The position numbers were made by a program, and so were the translations under genes. This document shows positions 8,434-15,485 of a DNA stretch of 29,389 nt, piece after piece. A model generated the notes under the pieces. It was not told the DNA's origin, ran no database searches, and saw nothing but the letters and a program-made list of their open reading frames with translations. This DNA is from Collinsella sp. (lineage in GTDB: Bacteria; Actinomycetota; Coriobacteriia; Coriobacteriales; Coriobacteriaceae), in the NCBI GenBank assembly GCA_019419645.1, contig DXZN01000020.1, positions 1 to 29,389 of the forward strand, read 5' to 3'. Within the stretch, counting starts at the first letter, position 1. Each line of letters opens with the position of its first letter.

Positions 8434-8829
8434 ATGTCGGAAGCAACAAGGACTCGCACGCATGCGCCCGAGGTTAGGCAGCGCGCCGTCGAGATCCTCC
8501 AAGAGGGGGTCGGTCATCGCGCCCTCGCCGCGGAGCTTGGCATTCCCCAGGCCACGGCTCGTCAGTGGGCCCGCGCGTATGCCGTGGGCGGTGCCGACGC
8601 CGTTCTCAACGCCGGTTCGCATCATCACACCTATTCGTACGAAGTTAAGCTTGCCGTGGTCAAGGACCGCTTGGAAAACGGCTTAACGGTTCGCGAGGCC
8701 ATGATCAAGCACAAGATTCCCAGCGAGTCTTCGGTCAAGGCTTGGTGCCGCCAGTATCGCGAGAGCGGTGAGTCCGCGCTGGTTGATAAGCCGCGCGGTC
8801 GCAAGCCGCGCGTTAAAAAGGCGGAATAG
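8434..8829 (+). CDS. orphan double helix-turn-helix protein resembling IS150/IS3 OrfA
   Basis: 131 residues from the ATG at 8434; a GTG at 8425 in the same frame would add three. Neither start has a strong ribosome site. Two HTH units follow each other: VRQRAVEILQEGVGHRALAA then LGIPQATARQWARAY (about residues 10-45), and YSYEVKLAVVKDRLENGLTV then HKIPSESSVKAWCRQYRESG (about residues 65-105). A basic tail (KPRGRKPRVKKAE) ends the protein. The layout matches OrfA (InsJ-like) of IS3-family elements. No OrfB catalytic integrase, frameshift window or terminal repeat is visible, and the gene has its own terminator. It may be an IS remnant or a domesticated DNA-binding protein upstream of the hydrogenase operon. 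Confidence 0.75.
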   Translation: MSEATRTRTHAPEVRQRAVEILQEGVGHRALAAELGIPQATARQWARAYAVGGADAVLNAGSHHHTYSYEVKLAVVKDRLENGLTVREAMIKHKIPSESSVKAWCRQYRESGESALVDKPRGRKPRVKKAE

Positions 8830-8841
8830 CGAACGGGATGG

Positions 8842-8865
8842 TGCGCCCACAGGGGCGCATTTTTC
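8842..8865 (+). terminator. intrinsic terminator after the orphan HTH gene
   Basis: TGCGCCC (8842-8848), loop ACAG, GGGCGCA (8853-8859), then TTTTTC. It lies 12 bases after the stop. Confidence 0.85.
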
Positions 8866-9116
8866 TTGCCGCGCCAACTTTTTGGACCGTCGTGAGCCTA
8901 CTGGAACATCCTCCAAAGCGGTTAATAAACCGCGCGCAGTGGCCCGTGCGCTCGCCGCCGCGATAGGGGGAGTGTCGCCTCTCTACTCCAAAGCGGACAG
9001 GCTCCTTACCCCGTACGCCTAAAACTCCCCAGTTGACCGAAAACCCGCCGCCGCTACTCCTCAACTGAGCTATAACGTTAAACAATTGCAGCGTTTTTGC
9101 ATGGGGGAGTGATGGT
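8866..9116 (+). promoter_or_regulatory. leader of the hydrogenase operon with direct and inverted repeats
   Basis: A 250-base non-coding stretch. CTCCAAAGCGG occurs twice (8911-8921 and 8986-8996). The first copy runs into an inverted repeat GCGGTT-aata-AACCGC (8918-8933). GGGGGAG at 9103-9109 is the ribosome site for the ATG at 9117. The repeats are candidate regulator sites; no clear -10/-35 pair is evident. Confidence 0.4.
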
Positions 9117-11999
9117 ATGACGCTACTGTATTTCCTTACCCTGTTTCCGCTGGTACCGGCGCTGGGCATGCTGCTCGTGCGCGGTGACCGCGCCCGCGAT
9201 GCGGTAGGGCTTGTAGGCTCCGGCATTATTATGGCGGTGACAGTTGTAGTCGCCGTCATGTTTTTTGGCACGGGTCCGCAGAGCTTTGAGGTGGCACCGG
9301 GCACCTCGCATGTGCTCTCGATCATCAGCTCCGTCATCGACGTAATTCTGTGCGCCGTCATCCTGTACAACGCGTTCAAATATAGGAACGCGCTTACCGG
9401 TGTGCTCGGCGTGGCGCAGCTGGTGGGTTCGGTTGCCTTCGCTGCCATGACGCTGCCCGCGGCCGAGGTTGTCACCGCCACGCCGCTCTACCTGGATTAC
9501 ATGAGTGTGATCATGGTGCTTGCCGTCGGCATCGTCGGCAGCCTTATCTGCGTGTACGCCCTGGGCTACATGAAGGACTTCCAGGCCCACGACGAGCACG
9601 AGGCAGCGCTGCGCGGGCAGGCGGCGCCCGACCGACGCCCGCAGTTCCTGGCGCTTATGTTCCTGTTCCTCTCGGCCATGTTCGTCATCGTGACAAGCGA
9701 CAACCTTGAGTGGCTGTTCTGTGGCTGGGAAATCACCACCGTGTGCTCGTTCCTCATGATTGGTTACACGCGCACGCCCGAGGCCATCAAGAACGCCTTC
9801 ACCCAAATCATCCTCAACATGCTGGGCGGCATCGCGTTTTTGGCCGGACTCATGTACCTGCACGTTAACGGCATGCCGCTGACTATCTCGGGCATGATCG
9901 AGCTTTCCGGCACCGGAACCGCGCAGTCCGCGCTGCTGGTGATGCCGGTCATCCTGCTTTCGCTCGCCGCACTCACCAAAGCCGCACAGATGCCGTTCCA
10001 CACTTGGCTGTTGGGTGCCATGGTTGCACCCACTCCCACGAGCGCCCTGCTGCACTCGTCAACCATGGTCAAAGCCGGCGTGTTCCTGATGGTCAAGCTG
10101 AGCCCGCTCTATGCCATCTATCCCGTGACTGGCTTTATGGTCACGAGTGTGGGTGCCATCACGTTTTTGCTCGCTGCCCTCATGGCCATCTCGCAGAGCA
10201 ACGCCAAACGCGTGCTCGCGTACTCCACCATTTCCAACTTGGGCCTTATCAGCGCCTGCCTGGGCGTCGGCGCGCCCGAGGCCGTGTGGGCCGCGATCTT
10301 CCTGATCCTGTTCCACACGGTGGCCAAGTCGCTGCTGTTCCTGTGCGTGGGCACGGCCGAGCATCATATCGGCAGCCGCGATATCGAGGACATGGACGGT
10401 ATGTTCAGCCGCATGCCGCACCTGACGCGCCTGATGATGCTGGGCATCATGGGCATGTTTGTGGCGCCGTTTGGCATGCTCGTGTCCAAGTGGGGCGCCC
10501 TGGTGGCGTTTGCGCAGACCGGCAACGTGCTCATGATCATGGTGCTTGCCTTTGGCTCGGCCGCGACCTTCTTCTTCTGGGGCAAGTGGCTTGCCAAGCT
10601 TTCGGGCGTCGATCCCACGGCCCAAAACGTTGAGGTCAATGTCCATAAGACCGAATGGATGGCGCTCAACACCATCGCCGCGCTGCTGATTCTGTGCTGC
10701 GTGGCGTTCCCGGTTATCTCGAGCGGTCTGGTGTCGCCTTACTTGGCCATGGTGTTTGGCCGCGTGCCGTACGTTATTGGCAAGGACGCCATGTATCTGA
10801 TGGTGGTTATCGTGGCGTTTATCGCCGTGGTGCTGCTGACTTCATTCCGCGTGAGCAACAAACCGCACGTAAACGTATATCTTTCGGGTGTGGGAACCGA
10901 TAATTACCGTCATTTCCGCGGCTCGATGGGACGCGAGGTGAAGGCCGAAAAGCGCAATTGGTACTCGGAGGACGCCCTTGGCGAGAAGCGTATTGGCCCC
11001 GCGGGTAGTGTTGTTTGCTGTGCCATCATCCTGTTTGCGCTGCTGTGCTGCGCGTGGATTGGGCCCGAGAGACTCGCCATGAGTGCGCCCTCGGTGCTGC
11101 GCGGCAAGTATTTCGAAGGTTCGGGCGTCGTGGGCATCTTTATTGGCACCGTGGCGTTTGCCTTGCTGGCGCCGCTTGCGGGCGGCTTGATCGACGGCAT
11201 CGACCGCAAGCTGTCCGCCCGCATGCAGGGCCGCGTGGGCCCGCGCCTGCTGCAGCCCTTCTACGACGTTGCCAAGCTGCTGCGCAAGGCCCCCGCCAGC
11301 GTAAACACCATGGACGATACCTACATGGCGTGCGCGCTCATCTTTACCGTGGTGGGCGGCGGCATCTTTGTGTCGGGCTCCAACACGCTGTTATGCGCCT
11401 TTATGGTGACGCTTGCCGCGATCTTTGTGGTGCTGGCGTCCGCCTCGACGCAAGGCCCGTTTGCCCAGGTCGGCGCCGACCGCGAGCTGCTGCAGGTCAT
11501 GAGTTACGAGCCCGCCGTTCTGCTGATGAGCGTGGGCCTGTACCTTGCCACCGACAGCTTCGATTCCATCGCCGTGACGGGGCAGACGGCCCCCATCATC
11601 GTGTACAGCGCGCCCATTTTCCTCGCGCTGCTCGCGGTGCTTACCATCAAGCTGCGCAAGTCGCCGTTTGACCTTTCGTACTCGCATCACGCGCATCAGG
11701 AGATTGTCCAGGGCGTCGCCACCGAGATGAGCGGTGGCACGCTGGCCAAGATGACCCTTATGCACTGGTGCGAGACCGTGCTGTTTTTGATGTGGGTGGG
11801 CATGTTCTTTGTTTGGGACAACCCGGTGAGCTGGGCCGTAGCCCTGGTCGTGATGGCCGCGACGTATTTTGTCGAGGTCCTGATCGACAACACCTTTGCC
11901 CGCAGCACTTGGCGCAGCTGCTTTAAGCTCGGCTGGGGCGTGGCGCTGGTGTTTGGCCTGCTCAACCTTATGCCCATCCTCGTCGACGTGTTTATTTAG
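9117..11999 (+). CDS. fused EchA-EchB membrane subunit of group 4 [NiFe] hydrogenase
   Basis: 960 residues, ATG with GGGGGAG seven bases upstream. Residues 1 to about 600 are an antiporter-like NuoL/EchA/HyfB domain with many membrane helices. The conserved TM glutamate sits in CGWEITTVCSF (near 205), and the proton-channel lysine region is LTKAAQMPFHTWLLGAMVAP (near 285-305). After a hydrophilic linker (about 585-628), residues 630-960 form a NuoH/EchB/HycD domain with RMQGRVGPRLLQPFYD (near 702), ADRELLQVMSYEP and RKSPFDLSYSHHAHQEI. EchA and EchB are normally separate proteins of roughly 640 and 290 residues, so the total length fits a simple fusion. It anchors the hydrogenase and is expected to couple electron transfer to ion translocation across the cytoplasmic membrane. 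First gene of the operon. Confidence 0.9.
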   Translation: MTLLYFLTLFPLVPALGMLLVRGDRARDAVGLVGSGIIMAVTVVVAVMFFGTGPQSFEVAPGTSHVLSIISSVIDVILCAVILYNAFKYRNALTGVLGVAQLVGSVAFAAMTLPAAEVVTATPLYLDYMSVIMVLAVGIVGSLICVYALGYMKDFQAHDEHEAALRGQAAPDRRPQFLALMFLFLSAMFVIVTSDNLEWLFCGWEITTVCSFLMIGYTRTPEAIKNAFTQIILNMLGGIAFLAGLMYLHVNGMPLTISGMIELSGTGTAQSALLVMPVILLSLAALTKAAQMPFHTWLLGAMVAPTPTSALLHSSTMVKAGVFLMVKLSPLYAIYPVTGFMVTSVGAITFLLAALMAISQSNAKRVLAYSTISNLGLISACLGVGAPEAVWAAIFLILFHTVAKSLLFLCVGTAEHHIGSRDIEDMDGMFSRMPHLTRLMMLGIMGMFVAPFGMLVSKWGALVAFAQTGNVLMIMVLAFGSAATFFFWGKWLAKLSGVDPTAQNVEVNVHKTEWMALNTIAALLILCCVAFPVISSGLVSPYLAMVFGRVPYVIGKDAMYLMVVIVAFIAVVLLTSFRVSNKPHVNVYLSGVGTDNYRHFRGSMGREVKAEKRNWYSEDALGEKRIGPAGSVVCCAIILFALLCCAWIGPERLAMSAPSVLRGKYFEGSGVVGIFIGTVAFALLAPLAGGLIDGIDRKLSARMQGRVGPRLLQPFYDVAKLLRKAPASVNTMDDTYMACALIFTVVGGGIFVSGSNTLLCAFMVTLAAIFVVLASASTQGPFAQVGADRELLQVMSYEPAVLLMSVGLYLATDSFDSIAVTGQTAPIIVYSAPIFLALLAVLTIKLRKSPFDLSYSHHAHQEIVQGVATEMSGGTLAKMTLMHWCETVLFLMWVGMFFVWDNPVSWAVALVVMAATYFVEVLIDNTFARSTWRSCFKLGWGVALVFGLLNLMPILVDVFI

Positions 12000-12011
12000 G
12001 AGGCGGCATCC

Positions 12012-12596
12012 ATGGATCATAAAATGTCGCGCTCGCCGTGGGTTATCCATTACGACGGCTCGAGCTGCAACGGATGCGATATCGAGGTGCTGGCCTCGCT
12101 CACGCCGCTGTTCGATGCGGAGCGCTTTGGCGTGGTCAACACCGGCAACCCCAAGCATGCGGATATCTTTTTGGTGACGGGTTCGGTCAACGCGCAGAAT
12201 CTGCCTGTCGTGCGCCAGGTCTACAACCAGATGCTCGAGCCCAAGTGCGTGGTGGCGTGCGGCATCTGCGCGTGCTCGGGCGGCGTGTTCCGCGATGCCT
12301 ACAACGTGATCGGCGGCGTGGACCGCGCGGTTCCCGTGGACGTGTACGCGCCCGGGTGCGCCATTCGCCCCGAGACGGTGATCGATGCCATTGTGGAGGC
12401 GTGCGGCATCCTGGACCAGAAGGAGGCCGTGATGCGCGCCGGCGGCGATCCGCTTACCGTGGGCGGCGCTGCTACCTGGGACGGTGGCGTTGAGCTGGGC
12501 GAGGACGGGTTTGTGGCCGCGGCTGAGGCCGGCGACGCGCCCGCCGCTGGCGACGCACCTGCTGGGACGCCCGCCGCTGCAAAGGAGGCCGAGTAA
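12012..12596 (+). CDS. echC: Ech hydrogenase small subunit (NuoB-like), EchC
   Basis: 194 residues; AGGAGG lies about eight bases before the ATG. The NuoB/EchC cluster ligands are present: SSCNGC (C19, C22), GICACSGG (C86) and APGC (C116), which bind the proximal 4Fe-4S cluster next to the [NiFe] site. The core ends near residue 150. The last 40 residues are an Ala/Gly/Glu/Pro-rich acidic tail (for example AAAEAGDAPAAGDAPAGTP), which ordinary EchC proteins lack. It starts 12 bases after the fused membrane gene and its stop overlaps the next start (TAATG), so translation is likely coupled. The soluble arm faces the cytoplasm. Confidence 0.92.
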   Translation: MDHKMSRSPWVIHYDGSSCNGCDIEVLASLTPLFDAERFGVVNTGNPKHADIFLVTGSVNAQNLPVVRQVYNQMLEPKCVVACGICACSGGVFRDAYNVIGGVDRAVPVDVYAPGCAIRPETVIDAIVEACGILDQKEAVMRAGGDPLTVGGAATWDGGVELGEDGFVAAAEAGDAPAAGDAPAGTPAAAKEAE

Positions 12597-13312
12597 TGCA
12601 AAAGGCTATCTATACCACCGTCGGGATCGACGAGCTCCTGTCGCATGTCCAGGCGCTTAAGGGCGTCGGTGCACGCTTTGTGCAAATGCACGCCGAGCGC
12701 AGCGTCGACGACGGCTCGTATCGCTTGGTCTATACGTTTATCAACGTTCGCTCTGCTCAGGAGCATATTGCGCAGGACGGCAGCTATGCGATTGAGAACC
12801 TGGTGGCTGAGGGAATTGATCAGTACCAGGAGATTCCGTCCATCAGCTCGTACTATCCGGCGGTATTTCCGTTTGAGAACGAAGCGCACGACCTGTTTGG
12901 GCTTGCCATCACCGACATGCAGATCGACTTTAAAGGCTTTTTCTACCAGGTTTCGACTGCCGAGCCCATGAGCGTTATCACGCCCGAGGTGAAGGCTGCG
13001 CGCGAGAAGGCCATGAAGGTCCGCGCGGCTGCCGAGGCCAAGGCGCGCAAAGCCGCGGCCGAGAAGGCCGCCGCGGCTGCGGCCGCTGCGGGGGAGGGCG
13101 TTGTGGGCGCTGGCGATGCTGCGGGCGCCTCTGCTCAGCCCGCTGCGGCAACCGGCTCCGATACTCAGCACGATGAGGCTGCTGCGAAGGCTGCGCTCAA
13201 GGCCGCCGAGATGGAGGCAAAGCTCGCCGCCATGGATCCCGAGAAAGCGGCCAAGGTCCGTGCGGCGCTTGCCGCCAAGGCCGCCCGCGACAAGCAGAAA
13301 AAGGAGGCGTAA
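12596..13312 (+). CDS. echD: Ech hydrogenase EchD (NuoC-like) with long Ala/Lys-rich C-terminal extension
   Basis: 238 residues, start overlapping the echC stop by one base, with AAAGGAGG upstream inside echC. Residues 1-125 match NuoC/EchD: a mixed alpha/beta domain ending in the signature YYPAVFPFENEAHDLFGL. From about residue 130 on, the protein is a 105-residue low-complexity helix-forming extension rich in Ala, Lys and Glu (EAKARKAAAEKAAAAAAAAG, later EKAAKVRAALAAKAARDKQK). EchD is usually about 120-140 residues, so the tail almost doubles it. It may be a coiled coil or spacer. EchD bridges the small and large subunits in the cytoplasmic arm. Confidence 0.9.
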   Translation: MQKAIYTTVGIDELLSHVQALKGVGARFVQMHAERSVDDGSYRLVYTFINVRSAQEHIAQDGSYAIENLVAEGIDQYQEIPSISSYYPAVFPFENEAHDLFGLAITDMQIDFKGFFYQVSTAEPMSVITPEVKAAREKAMKVRAAAEAKARKAAAEKAAAAAAAAGEGVVGAGDAAGASAQPAAATGSDTQHDEAAAKAALKAAEMEAKLAAMDPEKAAKVRAALAAKAARDKQKKEA

Positions 13313-13317
13313 GGTCC

Positions 13318-14406
13318 ATGGCACATCGCTCCGTTATTCCGTTTGGCCCGCAGCACCCGGTGCTGCCCGAGCCGCTTCATCTGGACCTGGTGATCGAGGA
13401 CGACCGCGTCATCGAGGCAATTCCGCAGATCGGCTTTGTGCACCGCGGGCTCGAGAAACTCACCGAAAAGCGCGACATGCATCAGTTTGGCTACATCGCC
13501 GAGCGCATCTGCGGCATCTGCGCCGTGGGTCATAGCTGCGGCTATGCCAGCGCCTGCGAGCGCATGCTCGGCATCGAGGTGCCCGGCCGCGTGCAGTATA
13601 TCCGCACCATTTTGCATGAGCTTTCGCGCATCCACTCGCACCTGCTGTGGCTGGGCCTGCTCGCCGATGCCTTTGGCTTCGAGGCACTGTTCTATCGTTC
13701 GTGGACCCTGCGCGAGCAGATTCTCAAGATCTTCGAGAGCACCTGCGGCGGCCGTGTGATCCTGTCGATCAACGAGATCGGCGGCCTTAAGCACGATATC
13801 GAGGACTCCGAGCTGGCGGGCATTGTCCAGACACTCGATGCCATGCGCCCCGACTACGAGGCCCTGGTGCATACGTTTTTGGATGACGACAGCTGTGGCG
13901 AGCGCCTGCATGGCGTGGGCGTGATCAGCAAGAAGGATGCGCTGGATCTGTCGATGGTCGGCCCGTTCGGCCGCGCCTCGGGCGTGGACTACGACGTGCG
14001 CATGTTTGGCGACGGTGCCTATGCGGATCTGGCTGCGTTTGAGCCCATCGTTGCCACCGACGGCGACTGCTATGCCCGCTGCCAGGTGCGTTGCGCCGAG
14101 GTCACGCAGGCTATGGACATCATCAAGGAGCTTGTGGGCAAGATTCCGCACGACGGTATCGGCGGGCGCACCAAGCTCACGCCGGCCGACGGCGCGCGCG
14201 GCGAGGTTGTGATTGAGCAGCCGCGCGGCGAGGCGTATTACTATGTGCGCGGCAACGGCACCAAGAACCTGGACCGTTTTCGCGTGCGCACGCCGACGTC
14301 GCAAAACCTGGCGGGTCTGACGCATGCGCTGCAGGGCGTGCTCATTGCCAACGTGCCCATGATTATCCTGACCATCGATCCCTGCATTAGCTGCACGGAA
14401 AGGTAG
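13318..14406 (+). CDS. echE: Ech hydrogenase large subunit (catalytic [NiFe], NuoD-like), EchE
   Basis: 362 residues; AAGGAGG lies ten bases before the ATG, inside the end of echD. Both nickel-binding pairs are intact: RICGIC (C65, C68) near the N-terminus and DPCISC (C356, C359) at the extreme C-terminus. Conserved NuoD-like features include PFGPQHPVLPEP and HRGLEKLTEKRD. Only three residues (TER) follow the last cysteine, so there is no C-terminal peptide to be clipped, as in archaeal Ech and unlike E. coli HycE. The protein is the site of proton reduction or hydrogen oxidation. Gaps of 5 and 7 bases to its neighbours place it firmly in the operon. Confidence 0.95.
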   Translation: MAHRSVIPFGPQHPVLPEPLHLDLVIEDDRVIEAIPQIGFVHRGLEKLTEKRDMHQFGYIAERICGICAVGHSCGYASACERMLGIEVPGRVQYIRTILHELSRIHSHLLWLGLLADAFGFEALFYRSWTLREQILKIFESTCGGRVILSINEIGGLKHDIEDSELAGIVQTLDAMRPDYEALVHTFLDDDSCGERLHGVGVISKKDALDLSMVGPFGRASGVDYDVRMFGDGAYADLAAFEPIVATDGDCYARCQVRCAEVTQAMDIIKELVGKIPHDGIGGRTKLTPADGARGEVVIEQPRGEAYYYVRGNGTKNLDRFRVRTPTSQNLAGLTHALQGVLIANVPMIILTIDPCISCTER

Positions 14407-14413
14407 GCGCGGC

Positions 14414-14755
14414 ATGAGTTTACTGACATTTGCCAAGACGGCCTTGGGCTCTATGGTCAAGCGGCCGGTGACGGTGTGCTATCCGCAGGAGGAGCTGACG
14501 GCACCCGAGCGCTTGCGCGGGCACATCGTCAACGACATGGACGTGTGCATTTGCTGCGGCATGTGCGCGCGCCGCTGCCCGGCGGGCGCGCTCGCGGTCG
14601 ATCGCAAGGGCAGAACGTGGTCGATCGACCCGTACGCTTGCGTGGTGTGCGGCGAGTGCATCGAGAGCTGCCCCAAGCACTGCCTGACTATGGACACCGC
14701 CCGTACTCCGGTTGCGGCGGACAAGACTCCCACAGTAGAAACCAAACCGGAATAG
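14414..14755 (+). CDS. echF: Ech hydrogenase EchF, 2x[4Fe-4S] ferredoxin-like subunit (NuoI-like)
   Basis: 113 residues, the last gene of the operon. Two complete 4Fe-4S motifs are present: CICCGMCARRCPAGAL (about residues 45-60) and CVVCGECIESCPKHCL (about 76-91). NuoI/EchF subunits accept electrons from reduced ferredoxin and pass them to EchC. The ribosome site is weak (AGGCGCGG), so expression may depend on coupling to echE, seven bases upstream. The stop codon sits in the first unit of an 11-base tandem repeat. Confidence 0.93.
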   Translation: MSLLTFAKTALGSMVKRPVTVCYPQEELTAPERLRGHIVNDMDVCICCGMCARRCPAGALAVDRKGRTWSIDPYACVVCGECIESCPKHCLTMDTARTPVAADKTPTVETKPE

Positions 14756-14789
14756 AGCTGGAATAGAGCTGGAATAGAGCTGGAATAGG
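14750..14789 (+). repeat. 11-base tandem repeat spanning the echF stop codon
   Basis: GAATAGAGCTG is repeated three times in a row plus a partial copy (14750, 14761, 14772, 14783). The first copy supplies the echF TAG stop, and the 11-base period puts TAG triplets in all three frames. Confidence 0.9.
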
Positions 14790-14821
14790 GGCCGGTGGGG
14801 CAAAAATGCCCCACCGGCCCC
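14788..14821 (+). terminator. 15-bp perfect hairpin ending the hydrogenase operon
   Basis: GGGGCCGGTGGGGCA (14788-14802) and TGCCCCACCGGCCCC (14807-14821) form a perfect 15-bp stem with loop AAAA. No T-run follows (CGCGCTTAAACG), so it may be a terminator of a T-less type, or protect the 3' end. Confidence 0.7.
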
Positions 14822-14852
14822 GCGCTTAAACGCGCGGTTGGGCCGCCACGAA

Positions 14853-15006
14853 CAAAACTATGCCGGATTACGGAGCTGGATAGCGAACCTCCGACCATAT
14901 CGAAAATTGCAAAAACAAAACCGCAGGTAGATAGCCTGCCGTTTTTCAAAAAATGAAGGTATGGATGAGGGCCCCGACTTTAGCCCCGTAATCCGGCATA
15001 GTTTTG
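14853..15006 (+). repeat. long palindromic element A (arm family 1)
   Basis: 154 bp with 25-base terminal inverted arms (14853-14877 and 14982-15006) that match at 24 positions; the arms contain AACTATGCCGG. The centre has the shared core AAAACAAAACCGCAGGTA, then a partner GCCTGCCGTTTTT, making an inner hairpin with T-run. The element is the same length as copy D at 23718 and is oriented the same way. It has no coding capacity. Confidence 0.9.
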
Positions 15007-15033
15007 AAATACCACCATATCCGTAGCATCCCT

Positions 15034-15064
15034 TGATCTCCCGTGGACAGAGGGAAACGGATCA
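15034..15064 (+). repeat. 31-bp box repeat, copy 1
   Basis: It begins TGATCTCCCGTGGACAG and ends GGAAACGGATCA. The ends TGATC and GATCA are inverted. It lies 28 bases after palindrome A. The same 31-bp box occurs at 15273 and 23638. Confidence 0.85.
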
Positions 15065-15110
15065 TTTTGGCCTTGCGAGGGCTGCCGCGTGACCCGTCTG
15101 CCACGAAATG

Positions 15111-15248
15111 GGCCCATCTACTACGTTTAGGCCGCTACCCTCAACCATAACGAACAACGCAAAAACAAAACCGCAGGTAAAATGCCTGCGGTTTTTCATG
15201 AAACGCGGCTATGGTCAGGGGTATCGGGTCAAACGTAGTAGATGGGCC
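15111..15248 (+). repeat. long palindromic element B (arm family 2)
   Basis: 138 bp bounded by a perfect 18-bp inverted arm, GGCCCATCTACTACGTTT (15111-15128 and 15231-15248). The centre again carries AAAACAAAACCGCAGGTA and GCCTGCGGTTTTTC, a terminator-like inner hairpin, although the outer arms are unrelated to element A. Preceded by CCACGAAATG as in copy C. Confidence 0.9.
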
Positions 15249-15272
15249 AGTTTTGAGGCGAGCACCACCAAT

Positions 15273-15303
15273 TGATCCCCCGGGGACGGAGGAAAACGGG
15301 TCA
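15273..15303 (+). repeat. 31-bp box repeat, copy 2
   Basis: TGATCCCCCGGGGACGG at the start and GGAAAACGGGTCA at the end, 31 bp, 24 bases after palindrome B. Nearly identical to copy 3. Confidence 0.88.
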
Positions 15304-15352
15304 TTTTTGCCTGATGGCTCCGAGTCGCACCCGTTTTCCTGCGAAAACGCCG

Positions 15353-15433
15353 TGTCTCAACTTTGGTGAGACATTTGTCTCACGCTCAAAAAAAGAATCT
15401 GGAACGTGTGTCACCTGCCCAAATTGTGTCTCA
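15353..15433. promoter_or_regulatory. cluster of TGTCTCA motifs upstream of the adhesin
   Basis: TGTCTCA occurs at 15353, 15376 and 15427, and its inverse TGAGACA at 15367. The first two opposed copies form an inverted repeat with a 7-base spacer. The cluster ends about 50 bases before the adhesin start and could bind a regulator. No confident -10/-35 can be named. Confidence 0.5.
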
Positions 15434-15485
15434 TTCCGTAACTTTAGGCTGATGCAAGGTCTGAGCCTGCGAGAAGGGAGACGCG

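Noticed and set aside
9053..9072. tRNA-like D-arm word (TAGCTCAGTTGAGGAGTAGC) on the minus strand before the ech operon
   Set aside because: No matching acceptor stem, anticodon arm or T-arm (GGTTCGA) follows at the right distances, so it is not a tRNA gene.
14853..15303. CRISPR array
   Set aside because: The repeats are long palindromes and 31-bp boxes in small number with non-uniform spacers, and no cas genes are in the window.
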